DNA of 48,423 nucleotides, taken from the NCBI RefSeq assembly GCF_000478195.2, contig NZ_AUZM01000026.1, positions 32,001-80,423 of the forward strand. Direction: 5' to 3'. This DNA is from Lyngbya aestuarii BL J (GTDB taxonomy: Bacteria; Cyanobacteriota; Cyanobacteriia; Cyanobacteriales; Microcoleaceae). Of the stretch, positions 1 through 9,401 are shown one piece after another. Under the pieces are notes generated by a model. It was not told the DNA's origin and did not search any database. It saw only the letters and a list, made by a program, of their open reading frames with translations. The translations under genes and the position numbers were made by a program. Positions within the stretch are counted from its first letter, which is position 1. Each line of letters opens with the position of its first letter.

Positions 1-98
1 GAGGCGGGTTTTCTGGAGAATTAGACATGATTTTTGATGCCTGTTAAAACGACAAATTTACTTGTACAATTATCGCGAAAAATCTCAACTCTATTGAG

Positions 99-680
99 TT
101 AACGTGAAAGTGCAGATCTGATGACTAACCAGAAAAGAACACCAACTCCAACGGCAACCGCAGCAGGCGCACTGGCGATCGCAGCTACCGCACCTGCCGC
201 AATTCCAGCCGTTGCACCTGCTAAATCTCGATGTTCTTTTGCTTGTTCAATTGGAGATAAAATCTCTGGTTTTGGATGTTCTTTTGTTTGTTGAGTTGGA
301 TCTTTTTTTACGCTTTTAGATGTATCTGTAGTTTGTTGTGAATCCCAAGCCGTGTTCGGTTTACCTGAAATGATATTTCGATCTTTTTGATTTCCACGAT
401 CAATAGGTGGAGTACATTCTTTTGCGGTTTGATTAGACCAATTAACAAGAGGATGACAGGAGTGTTGTACCTCGATTGTATGCCATGTTAAGATGGGAGT
501 CCATAGAATCAAACAGGCAAGTAATATCGTTGAAAATCGATAACGAATCCAGCGGCTTTGATTGGATTTAGAGGCTTGGCTTGAGTCTGATTCTAATAGA
601 ATTTCCGTGTTTTTTTCGGAAATACTTATCGGATGAAGCTCTGAGAATGGCTCAGAAGTAACTTGAAAATGCTGTAGCAT
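99..680 (-). CDS. Small two-helix membrane protein of unknown function
   Basis: 193 aa, family not recognised. A hydrophobic segment at about residues 50-67 (STILLACLILWTPILTW) looks like a transmembrane helix. Residues 155-187 form a second, Gly/Ala-rich hydrophobic stretch (AGATAGIAAGAVAAIASAPA and onward) that reads as a glycine-zipper-like helix. Between them lies a hydrophilic, Lys/Gln/Thr-rich loop with two cysteines (75 and 89). The N-terminal 45 residues are Ser/Glu-rich. There is no obvious Shine-Dalgarno sequence before the ATG. Its upstream side is a 427-bp gap shared with the end of the TonB-like gene, so it is probably transcribed alone. That it is a membrane protein is inferred from hydrophobicity only. 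Confidence 0.6.
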   Translation of the reverse strand: MLQHFQVTSEPFSELHPISISEKNTEILLESDSSQASKSNQSRWIRYRFSTILLACLILWTPILTWHTIEVQHSCHPLVNWSNQTAKECTPPIDRGNQKDRNIISGKPNTAWDSQQTTDTSKSVKKDPTQQTKEHPKPEILSPIEQAKEHRDLAGATAGIAAGAVAAIASAPAAVAVGVGVLFWLVIRSALSR

Positions 681-1107
681 ATGAGAAGAATTTTTTAGGG
701 TTTATTCTTCTCTCATTATCAGCTTATATTGGATAAAATTGCATCAGTATTAACACTGAACTTTTGATCAAATTATTTTGACTGATAAAATTGGCGGATG
801 ACCCATCCAGTTCTAGGCTGAATGTCCCACTACCAAAGGATGATGAGGGGTTAATCGCCGGATGTTTTTTCGTCTACACTTACGAGTTCTGAAACCCATA
901 AATATCAACTTTTTTTGTATTAAATTTAGTTGTTGAATTGTTTCCCTGATGAACCGGGAGAGAGAGGGTTTTAATGTGGAGTTTTACTAAATTTTGTTCT
1001 TATCCGTGTTTTTACGGATCACTTCTAGCTGATAGCTTTTAGGTTAAGACTAACAGAGTATAGGGGCGCAAACCACAGCGCCCTCAAAGCTAATTCATTA
1101 CTTCTTA
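681..1107. other. Intergenic region with a 3' hairpin
   Basis: No gene is seen. It is AT-rich, with a GC-richer patch at about 790-870 that contains the short inverted repeat GGATG-acc-CATCC and a related copy of GGATG. I recognise no riboswitch or RNA family there. A GC-rich hairpin (1064-1083) lies just after the stop of the TonB-like gene. Confidence 0.4.
1064..1083. repeat. REP-like hairpin GGGCGC-N8-GCGCCC
   Basis: A perfect 6-bp inverted repeat (GGGCGC 1064-1069, GCGCCC 1078-1083) with an 8-nt loop containing AAACCAC. It lies 25 bp after the stop codon of the minus-strand TonB-like gene. There is no U-run, so it is not a classical intrinsic terminator. Similar hairpins occur at 26647-26670 and 35872-35896, always just past a gene end, which suggests a dispersed extragenic family acting as a 3'-end stabiliser or terminator. 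Confidence 0.5.
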
Positions 1108-2916
1108 TTACTCAGCCGGAGTCATGTTTTCTGCGGGGTTTGCTAAAGGTTCCTCAAACTCGCTTGGCATTGCTTCTGTTGGAAGTTCTGGGGGTTGAGT
1201 AACTTCCGGTTCCATCTCTAAAGGAGGTTCGACAACAGCATCCGGTTGAGTAACTTCCGGTTCCATCTCTAAAGGAGGTTCACCAACAGCATCCGGTTGA
1301 GTAACTTCCGGTTCCATCTCTAAAGGAGGTTCACCAACAGCATCCGGTTGAGTAACTTCCGGTTCCATCTCTAAAGGAGGTTCACCAACAGCATCCGGTT
1401 GAGTAACTTCCGGTTCCATCTCTAAAGGAGGTTCGACAACAGCATCCGGTTGAGTAACTTCCGGTTCCATCTCTAAAGGAGGTTCGACAACAGCATCCGG
1501 TTGAGTAACTTCCGGTTCCATCTCTAAAGGAGGTTCGACAACAGAATTTTCCGCAGCATCTTCAGGCTCAGTAGTTGCCCCCGGAGGAGTAGAATTATTT
1601 TGTGCGGGTTGAGAATTTCCCGGTGTAACTGGGGGTGGTACTTCTTCGGGAGAACTCACATTGCCACAGTTTTCGCTATTAAAGTTAAAAGCATATTGAT
1701 AAGCTGTCGGAGTTCCTCCACCAGAAGCCTGAGTTGTCACAAACTCCTGCACCGTTTGAAGTGCTTTATTATCCAAAATACCAGATCCCGTATCCAACAA
1801 CAGTTCTGGCCCTGCTAAAATTTGACCCCCCGAACCGACAACCACTCCCACTAACGCTCGCCCACTTAACTGTTGTTGGCAAGCTTCAGACGGATACACA
1901 TCAGAAATAGAAACAACCTGAGATCCTTGGACATCGGGATAACTCTGCTGAATTCCCAAAACCCAATTTACATAAAGACTTGCCCCTTGTATACTCGCCC
2001 TTTCTTGGTTAGAAACCTGTCCTTGAGGTTGTTCTTGGGGTTGTTGCTGAAACACTGGCTCGTTACCCTGAGAATTAGCCGCAACATCACTATTTTCTTC
2101 TTGTTCTAAGCCTTCTTCTAAATTAGCGAGAATTGAGCCTCTAAATTCTTCAGGAGGGGTTTGAGAAGGGGTTTCTTGATCAATATCTGCACTCGCCAAA
2201 TCATCGGTAGGCCCTTTTTGCGGAAAACGAGGCGGTTCGCTTCCCGGTTCATCATCAGAATTGGTATTGGGGTTAAAAATACCCGACTGACCCAAAGGAT
2301 CAGGCCCTTCGGAGAAAACAATCTCTCCTCGCTGTAGCTGTTCATAAAACTCTCTAGCGCGATCTAATTCCTCAGAATTTTTATCGGGGAAGGTATTCTG
2401 ATCAGGGATAGAAGGCGCTGGGGGTGGAGTGTAGGTGGGAATATTGGTAGAAGGGGGTAACGTTCCAAACGAGTAGTTATCTGGATAACTTGGATAGCTC
2501 TCTGGATAAGACGGTAAACCGCTTCCTCTACTTCCGACTGAAGGATTAACCGGAATTGTGAACAACTCTTGCTGAGGCGTTGTAAACGTCGGAGAAGAAG
2601 GAGGAGGAGGACTAGAAGGAAATGCCGGAACAGTAGGCCCACCGCCTAGAATTGAGGAGAGAGACGGGGGTGGTGTGATCGGACTCAAAGAAAATTTCGG
2701 CGGAGGAGGCGGATAGATCCCTCCAACTTGATCAGCAGATAATTCCACTAATTCCACACTGGGAGGAAGTTGAGCGCTTGGGGTAAATAATGGAATATTC
2801 TCAATATTAACTGCAAATAAGGCATGAATTCCCACCGAAGCGATCGCCGCTATAGTAGCAGGTTGACGGAGTGATGATGCCAATCCAGATTGGATAAAGG
2901 GTGTAGAAGAATCCAT
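1108..2916 (-). CDS. TonB-like periplasm-spanning protein with 17-aa repeats
   Basis: 602 aa from the ATG at 2916. An upstream in-frame ATG at 3084 would add 56 residues with no membrane-protein character, so the internal start, close before the membrane anchor, is preferred. One transmembrane helix (about residues 18-36) is followed by a Pro-rich stretch (48-165), as in TonB-family energy transducers. Residues about 309-419 resemble a TonB C-terminal fold, including a paired cysteine region. Residues 457-574 are seven near-identical 17-residue units (VVEPPLEMEPEVTQPDA), followed by an acidic tail. TonB proteins couple the proton-motive force to outer-membrane transporters; no ExbB/ExbD or receptor is encoded nearby. 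A structural envelope role is an alternative. Confidence 0.65.
   Translation of the reverse strand: MDSSTPFIQSGLASSLRQPATIAAIASVGIHALFAVNIENIPLFTPSAQLPPSVELVELSADQVGGIYPPPPPKFSLSPITPPPSLSSILGGGPTVPAFPSSPPPPSSPTFTTPQQELFTIPVNPSVGSRGSGLPSYPESYPSYPDNYSFGTLPPSTNIPTYTPPPAPSIPDQNTFPDKNSEELDRAREFYEQLQRGEIVFSEGPDPLGQSGIFNPNTNSDDEPGSEPPRFPQKGPTDDLASADIDQETPSQTPPEEFRGSILANLEEGLEQEENSDVAANSQGNEPVFQQQPQEQPQGQVSNQERASIQGASLYVNWVLGIQQSYPDVQGSQVVSISDVYPSEACQQQLSGRALVGVVVGSGGQILAGPELLLDTGSGILDNKALQTVQEFVTTQASGGGTPTAYQYAFNFNSENCGNVSSPEEVPPPVTPGNSQPAQNNSTPPGATTEPEDAAENSVVEPPLEMEPEVTQPDAVVEPPLEMEPEVTQPDAVVEPPLEMEPEVTQPDAVGEPPLEMEPEVTQPDAVGEPPLEMEPEVTQPDAVGEPPLEMEPEVTQPDAVVEPPLEMEPEVTQPPELPTEAMPSEFEEPLANPAENMTPAE
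1195..1544 (-). repeat. 51-bp tandem repeat, seven copies, in frame
   Basis: Seven head-to-tail units of 51 bp start at 1195, 1246, 1297, 1348, 1399, 1450 and 1501. They are nearly identical; the main difference is one codon that makes VVE or VGE. In protein order the units read V,V,V,G,G,G,V. Because the period is a multiple of 3, copy-number changes keep the reading frame. The near-perfect identity points to recent expansion or gene conversion. Confidence 0.95.
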
Positions 2917-3147
2917 AATATTGATTTTAGAGGTTAAAAATCGGCTTGCATCTATATGAAGTACAGGGAGAAGATTAATCACCGCCCCCAGATGTGAACC
3001 GAGTTTGGGTTGCCTACTCTTATCTTCTGTTATGTTATAGCAAGCTTGAGTCAAATCATCAGGCGAAAATCTCTTGGACTCCACTTCGAGAACGCTACAA
3101 CTCTCCTCACCCTAACCTGTTCCTCTCAAGCTGCTCTAGTCTTTTCT

Positions 3148-3870
3148 CTAAGATGTCCCCTGCACAATCATTAACGAAAAATAAGATAATTGCAAGTGGG
3201 GGCGATCGCTTAATCCCGCATAAATTTTCTGTTGAGGGAGCGTCGCCCATTCTACCACGTAGGCATTATCTAACAAATCTTGCTGTTTTAAGACCTGCCA
3301 AACTTGCTCATACACCGAACTCACTTTCATCAACACCACAACATCCGCCTGTTCCAGAGTCGTTTCTAACGCCGTCATCGTGTACAACGCAGGTAACACG
3401 ACTAAACGTTGATCTCGCACGGTTAGCGGAAGTCCAAGACTGGAAACCGCCGCCAACGGAGAACAAACTCCGGGTATTGTCTCCACTTTCACTCCAGGAC
3501 GTAATTGTACTAAAGTTTGTGCCAAGTAAGTAAACGTACTATAAAAACTAACATCTCCCTCACAAGCAAAGACCACATCCTGTCCGGCTTTGAGATATTC
3601 CCAAACTTCTTGGGCGGCGAGTTGCCAAGCTTCGGTTAATATATTCTCGTCTTGGACATAGGGAAACTTTAACGATAATTGAATTTGCTCAGAATTTAGC
3701 CACGGTGAAATAATATTCTCAGCAATGCCTGATTTTCCTCGAACTCCTGCCGGAAACGCCACAACTGGGGCGGTTTTGAGGATATTTAATCCTTTAAGTG
3801 TGATCAGTTCGGGATCTCCAGGCCCAACACTAACACCATATAAAATACCAGATGAATGATTCACAACCAA
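3148..3870 (-). CDS. cobI: Precorrin-2 C20-methyltransferase
   Basis: 240 aa, usual length for the family. It transfers a methyl group from S-adenosylmethionine to C20 of precorrin-2 (or its cobalt form), an early step in the corrin ring of cobalamin. It shows the tetrapyrrole methylase N-terminal signature VGPGDPE at residues 15-21, then LKGLNILKTAPVVAFPA. Further family hallmarks are CEGDVSFYSTF in the middle and IPGVCS. The ATG at 3870 is directly followed by this signature, supporting the start. No other cobalamin gene and no cobalamin riboswitch was seen in the window. The gene stands alone between the TonB-like gene and thrB, with a 367-bp gap upstream. Confidence 0.88.
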   Translation of the reverse strand: MVVNHSSGILYGVSVGPGDPELITLKGLNILKTAPVVAFPAGVRGKSGIAENIISPWLNSEQIQLSLKFPYVQDENILTEAWQLAAQEVWEYLKAGQDVVFACEGDVSFYSTFTYLAQTLVQLRPGVKVETIPGVCSPLAAVSSLGLPLTVRDQRLVVLPALYTMTALETTLEQADVVVLMKVSSVYEQVWQVLKQQDLLDNAYVVEWATLPQQKIYAGLSDRPHLQLSYFSLMIVQGTS

Positions 3871-4237
3871 TAACTAATTTTTCCTCTATTGTAGGTGGGT
3901 TTAACTAGGGTGAATCCCAATTTGATAACCAGGAATTTGATCAATTTTTTCTTGGGTTTCATCGCCTTAACCTAACCTACTTTCTCATCCCCCTATAAAA
4001 TACTGAAAGTTAACGCAATCATCTATGACGATACCTATTTTTAAGACTGATCAATTTGGGATTTTTTTGGGGTTGAGAGGGTTGACAAATTTGGCGAAAT
4101 TCAAGTATTATTAATTTATAATGGAAATATGTCTTAAAATTTTATTTTTTTGAATATCCCATTATTAAACTTCCCCATAATTTTATCAAAAAGCCTCCGA
4201 TAAATCAACCCCTTTTCCAATACTGAAATCAAACGCC
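3871..4237. other. Intergenic region between cobI and thrB
   Basis: AT-rich, no gene seen. It must hold the promoter of cobI (minus strand), but I could not pick one convincingly. On the plus strand TTGACA (4082-4087) and TATTAT (4106-4111) are 18 bp apart and look like an orphan sigma-70 promoter, but no gene follows within the gap and the AT content makes chance likely. Confidence 0.35.
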
Positions 4238-5176
4238 TCAACTCTCCTCAACAACACGCGCCCCCTGAGTATCAATTTTTAGCGATCGCACTTCTACTTT
4301 AACCCCAAATTGATGCCATGCTTCTGCCATTGCTAAGGCCACATCCGGCGCCGAAGTTGCAGGACTCAGCGCTAACAGAGTAGGCCCAGCCCCACTAATA
4401 ACAAGTTGATAAGCCCCTGCATTAATTGCTGCTGTATGCACTGCTTCATAGCCGATAATCAATGATTGACGATAGGGTTGATGTATTCTATCTTGCATCG
4501 CGACTTGTAGCCATTTTCCCTCTCCCGTTTCCAAGCCTCGCACTAACAAGCCAAAATGGGCTGTGTTAAAAATCGCATCTGTTCGACTATACTCAGTGGG
4601 TAAAACTTGACGGGCTTCCGCCGTAGACAGTTCAAAGTTAGGGATGGCAACAATCGGAATAATACTAGAATGCCACGGAATTTCGCAGATTTCCCAACGG
4701 TTTTCTGAGGCGACGGAGAGTTGACAGTTTCCCAACAACGCCGGAACCACATTATCGGGATGTCCTTCCATCTCAATGGCCAAGTTCATCACTTCGGTTT
4801 GACTCAGGGGATAACCTGCAAAGGCGTTAGCCCCCACTAACCCACCCACAATAGCTGTCGCTGAACTTCCCAACCCTCTAGCGAGAGGAAACCCTAAATT
4901 AATCTCAAGTTGAATGGGTGGTGGAGATTGACCTAAATGCTGATAAAGTGTAATAAAGGCTTGATAGGCGAGATTTGTTTGATCGGTGGATAGGCGATCG
5001 GCATCGACGCCTTGAACGGTGATGATCACAGAGTTAGAAACCTCTGTTGTTTGGGGTGATTCCCACTCCGAGATCTTCAACCGATTATACAAGGTTAACG
5101 CAGCACCAATACAGTCAAAACCCGGCCCTAAGTTGGCAGTTGTCGCCGGAACAGTAACGATAACGGACTTAGACAT
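4238..5176 (-). CDS. thrB: Homoserine kinase
   Basis: 312 aa. It phosphorylates L-homoserine with ATP to O-phosphohomoserine, the step before threonine synthase. It is a GHMP-family kinase: the N-terminus PATTANLGPGFDCIG is typical of bacterial ThrB, and the phosphate-binding loop ARGLGSSAT lies at about residues 99-107. The C-terminal GHMP motif appears as YQLVISGAGPTLLAL. Length and start match the family. A 62-bp gap separates it from the DUF7219-like gene upstream on the same strand, so the two may share the promoter at 5681-5708. No other threonine gene is in the window. Confidence 0.93.
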   Translation of the reverse strand: MSKSVIVTVPATTANLGPGFDCIGAALTLYNRLKISEWESPQTTEVSNSVIITVQGVDADRLSTDQTNLAYQAFITLYQHLGQSPPPIQLEINLGFPLARGLGSSATAIVGGLVGANAFAGYPLSQTEVMNLAIEMEGHPDNVVPALLGNCQLSVASENRWEICEIPWHSSIIPIVAIPNFELSTAEARQVLPTEYSRTDAIFNTAHFGLLVRGLETGEGKWLQVAMQDRIHQPYRQSLIIGYEAVHTAAINAGAYQLVISGAGPTLLALSPATSAPDVALAMAEAWHQFGVKVEVRSLKIDTQGARVVEES

Positions 5177-5238
5177 TCTTCGTTTTCAGACCCACAAAAA
5201 TCAGCATTCAATTCATGCCGTAGGCTGATGATATCAGA

Positions 5239-5502
5239 TTAAGGGTTAGGACTCTCGGAGTTTTGATCGGAATCGCCTTCACCGATGTGGAGATTCTTTT
5301 TAGAAGATTTAAGCTGTTTCCACAGTTCTTTGATCCGATGATAAGCTTCGTCTGGTGTAATTTTACCATTCGTTTCTAAGCCACAAATATAGTTGACCTT
5401 CTGAGCAAACTCTTGGATATTGGCATTGAAGACTAAGTGTTCGGGTGAGAACTCTCCCCGATAGCGGCTTTTAGGATATAGAAATTTATCACGTTCGTTC
5501 AT
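5239..5502 (-). CDS. Small conserved cyanobacterial protein, DUF7219-like
   Basis: 87 aa, soluble and charged. The N-terminal part (FLYPKSRYRGEF, then NANIQEFAQKVNYICGLETNGK) resembles a small conserved cyanobacterial family that I recall as DUF7219; this is from memory and not checked. The middle is probably helical (PDEAYHRIKELWKQLKSSKK), and the last 15 residues are a polar tail. It lies 62 bp upstream of thrB on the same strand and follows a good promoter with a leader of roughly 170 nt. Function is unknown, and a link with threonine synthesis rests on position alone. Confidence 0.75.
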   Translation of the reverse strand: MNERDKFLYPKSRYRGEFSPEHLVFNANIQEFAQKVNYICGLETNGKITPDEAYHRIKELWKQLKSSKKNLHIGEGDSDQNSESPNP

Positions 5503-6069
5503 ATCGTTCTCCCGATGGTTACAGCTTTACTAACTTCAAACAAAGATAAAGATAACTAGGCTTTTTTTATTCAAAAATGGAAAAATTTTTAAGTTTGGTT
5601 TTAATTAATAATCAAATAATTGCTTTTAAGGTTTGATCCTGTAATCTTACCTTAATTTAAGATTTTAACTTTTACCCTTGACTATACCATAGCTTTTAGA
5701 TCTGTCAATTTTCTTCTCCTTTATCTAATTTAACATTGAGCAGAAATACTGTCTTCAAGGCAGCTTTTAATCTCTACTTAACTGAAGAACAACCAAAGAA
5801 CATCTTTTCAACGGTTGTGGTGTAGTTGTCTAGTCATTCGGTTCTCTCCAGAGATTAAATGATTCAGATGGGTTGAGGTTTATAGATCTATGATTTCTAT
5901 CTCTAGACCTATTTCTTAAGGATGAACTGAAAGAGAGAGCGGGATTTTATTTTTATAAAAAAATAAGATTTTTAAATTGATAAAGTGAGATCAGGAGAGG
6001 AGAGTGTTGATTGGGTAAAAACGACTTTTAATTAACAAAAACTCTCCCTATCTTCCTAATCTTTCTCTT
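5503..6069. other. 567-bp AT-rich intergenic region
   Basis: Lies downstream of pepP and upstream of the DUF7219-like gene, both on the minus strand. Apart from the promoter at 5681-5708 I see no gene or clear repeat. The long leader (5503-5674) is AT-rich and holds no recognised riboswitch. Confidence 0.4.
5681..5708 (-). promoter_or_regulatory. Sigma-70-type promoter for the DUF7219-like gene (and perhaps thrB)
   Basis: On the minus strand TTGACA (5708-5703) and TATAGT (5686-5681) are separated by 16 bp, a near-consensus promoter. Transcription would begin near 5674 and give a 5' leader of about 170 nt before the start codon at 5502. It is the best promoter match noticed in the window. Confidence 0.6.
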
Positions 6070-7380
6070 TTAACTTTCCATCTCCTCAACAGACTTCGGT
6101 ACACCCGCAGTTAAGACATCGTAACCCTGCGACGTTACTAACACATCATCCTCAATTCTCACCCCAATTCCTCGCCAACGTTGATCCACTTCAGGCTGTC
6201 CTTCTACGGGTTTTATTTCCGGTGAAATATAAATTCCAGGTTCAACCGTTAACACCTGTCCCGGTTGTAATTCTTGCGGGTTTTCTCCCCACTGATAAAC
6301 CCCCACATCATGCACATCCAACCCCAACCAATGACCTGTTCTGTGCATATAAAAAGGCTTGTATTTTTCTTCTTTAATAATCTCCTCAATATCTCCCGTT
6401 AATAGTCCTAAATCCATCAAACATTCAACAATCACCCGCACCGCTGCATCGTGAACTTGTTTGTAAGGATTACCGGGTTTAACTTGTTCAATCGCTGCTA
6501 ATTGAGCCTTCAAAACAATCTCATAAATCGTTTTTTGTTCAGAAGTAAACTTCCCACTCACTGGAAAAGTTCGGGTAATATCAGCGTTATAATATTGATA
6601 GGAACATCCTGCATCAATTAATAATAAATCTCCATCCTGAAGCTGTCGATTATTTTCAATATAATGCAAAATACAAGCATTCACCCCAGAAGCCACAATC
6701 GAAGGATAAGCAGGTGTTCCACCATTCAAACCAAAAAGATGTTCCATTTCCGCTTGAATTTCATATTCATACCGTCCAGCTTGGGCAAAACTACGAGCGT
6801 GATTATGGGCTTTAACAGAAATATTAGCTGCTTTTCGCATCAATTCTAATTCCGTTTCACTCTTAATTAAACGCATCGGATGTAGAATCGTCCCCGCATC
6901 TTGTAAAGCAATTGGGCCAGTTCCACTTTTGGGGTAAACACGCATTAATCTTTTCCAATGTTTAAGGACTTTATTATTAAAAGCTTCATCGTGTCCTAAA
7001 CGGTAAAAAATGCGATCTGATGTTTTTAAATATTGGGGTAACTTTTCATCAAGTTCAGCGATAGAATAAGCCTCATCCGCCCCATAAACTTCTTTAGCTT
7101 TTTCTACGCCTGTGCGATATCCCGTCCAAGTTTCCTTTTCAGAGTCTTTCGGCTGTACAAATAGCACGAATTTATGTTCATCGTGATGGGGTGCAAGTAC
7201 CGCAACAGCGTTAGGTTCGTTAAAGCCTGTAATATAGAAAAAATCGCTATCTTGACGAAAATTATATTCAACATCGTTGTGCATAACCGCCATCGGCGCA
7301 CTTCTGAAAATTGCCGTACCATTACCGATTTTTGCCATCAACTGTTGGCGGCGTTGCTGATATTCTACAGATGTGATCAT
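6070..7380 (-). CDS. pepP: Xaa-Pro aminopeptidase P
   Basis: 436 aa, usual length. A metallopeptidase of family M24B that removes N-terminal residues preceding proline. The N-terminal domain (about residues 1-170) has the aminopeptidase P features FRSAPMAVMHNDVEYNFRQD and FFYITGFNEP. The C-terminal pita-bread domain carries the five dinuclear metal ligands in order: two Asp in LLIDAGCSYQYYNADITRTF, His in HRTGHWLGLDVHD, Glu in LTVEPGIYIS and Glu in GVRIEDD. It is expected to be cytoplasmic, with no signal peptide. It lies 134 bp downstream of ftsH, but a terminator in that gap argues for separate transcription. Confidence 0.92.
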   Translation of the reverse strand: MITSVEYQQRRQQLMAKIGNGTAIFRSAPMAVMHNDVEYNFRQDSDFFYITGFNEPNAVAVLAPHHDEHKFVLFVQPKDSEKETWTGYRTGVEKAKEVYGADEAYSIAELDEKLPQYLKTSDRIFYRLGHDEAFNNKVLKHWKRLMRVYPKSGTGPIALQDAGTILHPMRLIKSETELELMRKAANISVKAHNHARSFAQAGRYEYEIQAEMEHLFGLNGGTPAYPSIVASGVNACILHYIENNRQLQDGDLLLIDAGCSYQYYNADITRTFPVSGKFTSEQKTIYEIVLKAQLAAIEQVKPGNPYKQVHDAAVRVIVECLMDLGLLTGDIEEIIKEEKYKPFYMHRTGHWLGLDVHDVGVYQWGENPQELQPGQVLTVEPGIYISPEIKPVEGQPEVDQRWRGIGVRIEDDVLVTSQGYDVLTAGVPKSVEEMES

Positions 7381-7459
7381 TGAAGCTATGAGAATTTAAG
7401 GTGAGTGTTGTTTAACTTTAGTTTAATACTAATTTATAGAACATGGAAAACGAATGACT

Positions 7460-7488
7460 AAAAAAAGGCACGGTATGAACCGCACCTT
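7460..7488 (-). terminator. Intrinsic terminator of ftsH
   Basis: Read on the minus strand, a 10-bp stem (AAGGTGCGGT / ACCGTGCCTT, including two G-U pairs) with a 4-nt loop is followed by a run of T. It lies 27 bp after the ftsH stop codon, the expected place for a Rho-independent terminator. Confidence 0.85.
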
Positions 7489-7514
7489 GAGTTGAATTAA
7501 TTTTTCAAAGAAAC

Positions 7515-9401
7515 TTACATGACAGGAACAAAGCGTTCTTTTTCAGGAACTTCTGTGTACTCTGCCACAATTTGACGGAATTCATCACCATCAATGGTTT
7601 CTTTCTCAATCAACAAATCAACCAAACGGTCAATCACCACACGATTCTCGCGGATAATTTGACAAGCTTGCTGATGACAATGATCAGCGATCGTTTTAAT
7701 TTGGCTATCAATGCGAGAAGCAATCCGATTAGAATAGTCGGTGCGAGTGGCAAAATCACGGCCTAAGAACACCTCACCTTGCTGAGACTCTAGCGACAAC
7801 GGCCCTAAATCCGACATTCCGTAACGAGTCACCATCTGCCGAGCCATTCCAGCAACCTGTTGTAAGTCACCTCCTGCGCCTGTTGTCACTTCTGCATCGC
7901 CAAAAATGACTTCTTCTGCGGCTCGACCCCCTAAGGCACCTGTAATCCGGGCGAGAATTTGCGCTCGTGAAATTAAACCTTGTTCCTCATCCGGGATAAA
8001 CCAGGTTAAACCGCGAGCTTGGCCCCGAGGAATCAAAGTTACCTTTTGAACCGGATCGTGATGTTTGATCAAAGTTCCAACGATCGCATGACCGACTTCG
8101 TGATAAGCGATCAAGCGCTTACTTTTACCATCAATTAACGGAGTTCCCTCCATTCCCGCAACCACCCGATCCACCGCATCATCGATTTCTGACATGGTGA
8201 TCGCTTCTTTACGGCGACGAGCAGTGAGGATAGCGGCTTCATTGAGAAGGTTAGCCAGATCCGCCCCGGTAAAGCCTGGAGTCCGACGAGCAATTGTTTC
8301 TAAAGAAATATCTTCAGCCAGTTTTTTATTGCGGGCGTGAACATCTAAGATTTCCAGACGACCTTTGACATCAGGAGCATCTACAGAAACCTGTCGGTCA
8401 AAACGTCCAGGACGTAGTAAAGCCGAGTCGAGGACATCAGGACGGTTGGTTGCAGCAATGATGATAATTCCAGTATTGCCTTCAAACCCATCCATTTCTG
8501 TCAGTAACTGGTTGAGGGTTTGTTCGCGTTCGTCGTTTCCGCCCCCAATACCTGCACCCCGTTGACGGCCAACAGCATCAATTTCATCAATAAAGATGAT
8601 ACAAGGAGCGGTTTCCTTTGCTTTTTTAAATAAGTCACGTACCCGAGAAGCACCGACTCCGACAAACATTTCTACAAATTCTGAACCGGAAATACTAAAG
8701 AAAGGAACTCCTGCTTCTCCGGCGATCGCTTTAGCTAAGAGAGTTTTCCCGGTTCCGGGAGGGCCGACTAATAACACCCCTTTAGGGATGCGGGCACCAA
8801 CTGCGGTAAACCGTTCGGGTTTTTTGAGGAAAGTAACAACTTCTTGGAGTTCTTCTTTGGCTTCTTCAACTCCAGCAACATCATCAAACAGGACTCCGGT
8901 TTTGGCTTCCATTTGGAACCGGGCTTTGGACTTTCCAAAGTTCATCGCTTGACCGGGGCCACCGGGAACGTTGTTAGAGCGGCGGAACAGGAAGAATAAA
9001 CCTGCAATTAATAAAATCGGGAAAATCAGATTGCCTAGCAATCCCCAAATCGCCCCATCATTGCGAGGAGGATGGGTATCGAAGCTAATTTGGGCATCTC
9101 GCAGACGAGAGATGAGTTCAGGTGTGTTGTTGGGTAAGTCCACCCGCAACCGTTGTACGCGGTTATCAAGTTGGGGATCGACCGCCTCAACGATCGCTGT
9201 GCGACCCCCATCATAGAGGTCAACGCTGGTGACACGGCCCGCATTTAAGTAGTCTAAGAAGCGACCATAACTCATGCGGGTGCTAGCGGTGTTATTGCTC
9301 ATATCAGTAGCAGAAGGGCTAAATGCTCCCTGCCAAAGGAAAAACCCGATCACTAACGCTGGTAATGTCCAAAGTAGTATCGTTCTCCATGTTGTTTTCA
9401 T
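7515..9401 (-). CDS. ftsH: ATP-dependent zinc metalloprotease FtsH (Slr0228/FtsH2 type)
   Basis: 628 aa. A membrane-bound AAA+ protease that in cyanobacteria removes damaged D1 protein during photosystem II repair and degrades other membrane proteins. Two N-terminal transmembrane helices (about 7-24 and 117-139) flank a lumenal or periplasmic domain. The AAA module has Walker A GPPGTGKT (213-220), Walker B IIFIDE (268-273) and the SRH region [20 protein letters not shown]. The zinc site is HEVGH (434-438). The sequence, including the C-terminal [11 protein letters not shown] region, resembles Synechocystis Slr0228 (FtsH2) as I remember it; the paralogue assignment is therefore probable rather than proven. 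It is followed by a clear terminator. Confidence 0.95.
   Translation of the reverse strand: MKTTWRTILLWTLPALVIGFFLWQGAFSPSATDMSNNTASTRMSYGRFLDYLNAGRVTSVDLYDGGRTAIVEAVDPQLDNRVQRLRVDLPNNTPELISRLRDAQISFDTHPPRNDGAIWGLLGNLIFPILLIAGLFFLFRRSNNVPGGPGQAMNFGKSKARFQMEAKTGVLFDDVAGVEEAKEELQEVVTFLKKPERFTAVGARIPKGVLLVGPPGTGKTLLAKAIAGEAGVPFFSISGSEFVEMFVGVGASRVRDLFKKAKETAPCIIFIDEIDAVGRQRGAGIGGGNDEREQTLNQLLTEMDGFEGNTGIIIIAATNRPDVLDSALLRPGRFDRQVSVDAPDVKGRLEILDVHARNKKLAEDISLETIARRTPGFTGADLANLLNEAAILTARRRKEAITMSEIDDAVDRVVAGMEGTPLIDGKSKRLIAYHEVGHAIVGTLIKHHDPVQKVTLIPRGQARGLTWFIPDEEQGLISRAQILARITGALGGRAAEEVIFGDAEVTTGAGGDLQQVAGMARQMVTRYGMSDLGPLSLESQQGEVFLGRDFATRTDYSNRIASRIDSQIKTIADHCHQQACQIIRENRVVIDRLVDLLIEKETIDGDEFRQIVAEYTEVPEKERFVPVM

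Noticed and set aside
1-28. Possible first nine codons of a minus-strand gene (MSNSPENPP) at the left edge
   Set aside because: Too short to support; no clear ribosome-binding site, and the rest lies outside the window.
1195-1544. Array that at first sight resembles a CRISPR
   Set aside because: Units are 51 bp, contiguous without unique spacers, and keep the reading frame of a long protein. It is a coding tandem repeat.
2994-3533. 179-codon plus-strand frame across the cobI gene
   Set aside because: Antisense to cobI, which has clear family motifs; its own translation has none.
4082-4111. TTGACA/TATTAT promoter-like pair on the plus strand
   Set aside because: No gene or structured RNA follows on that strand; the gap is AT-rich, so a chance match is likely.
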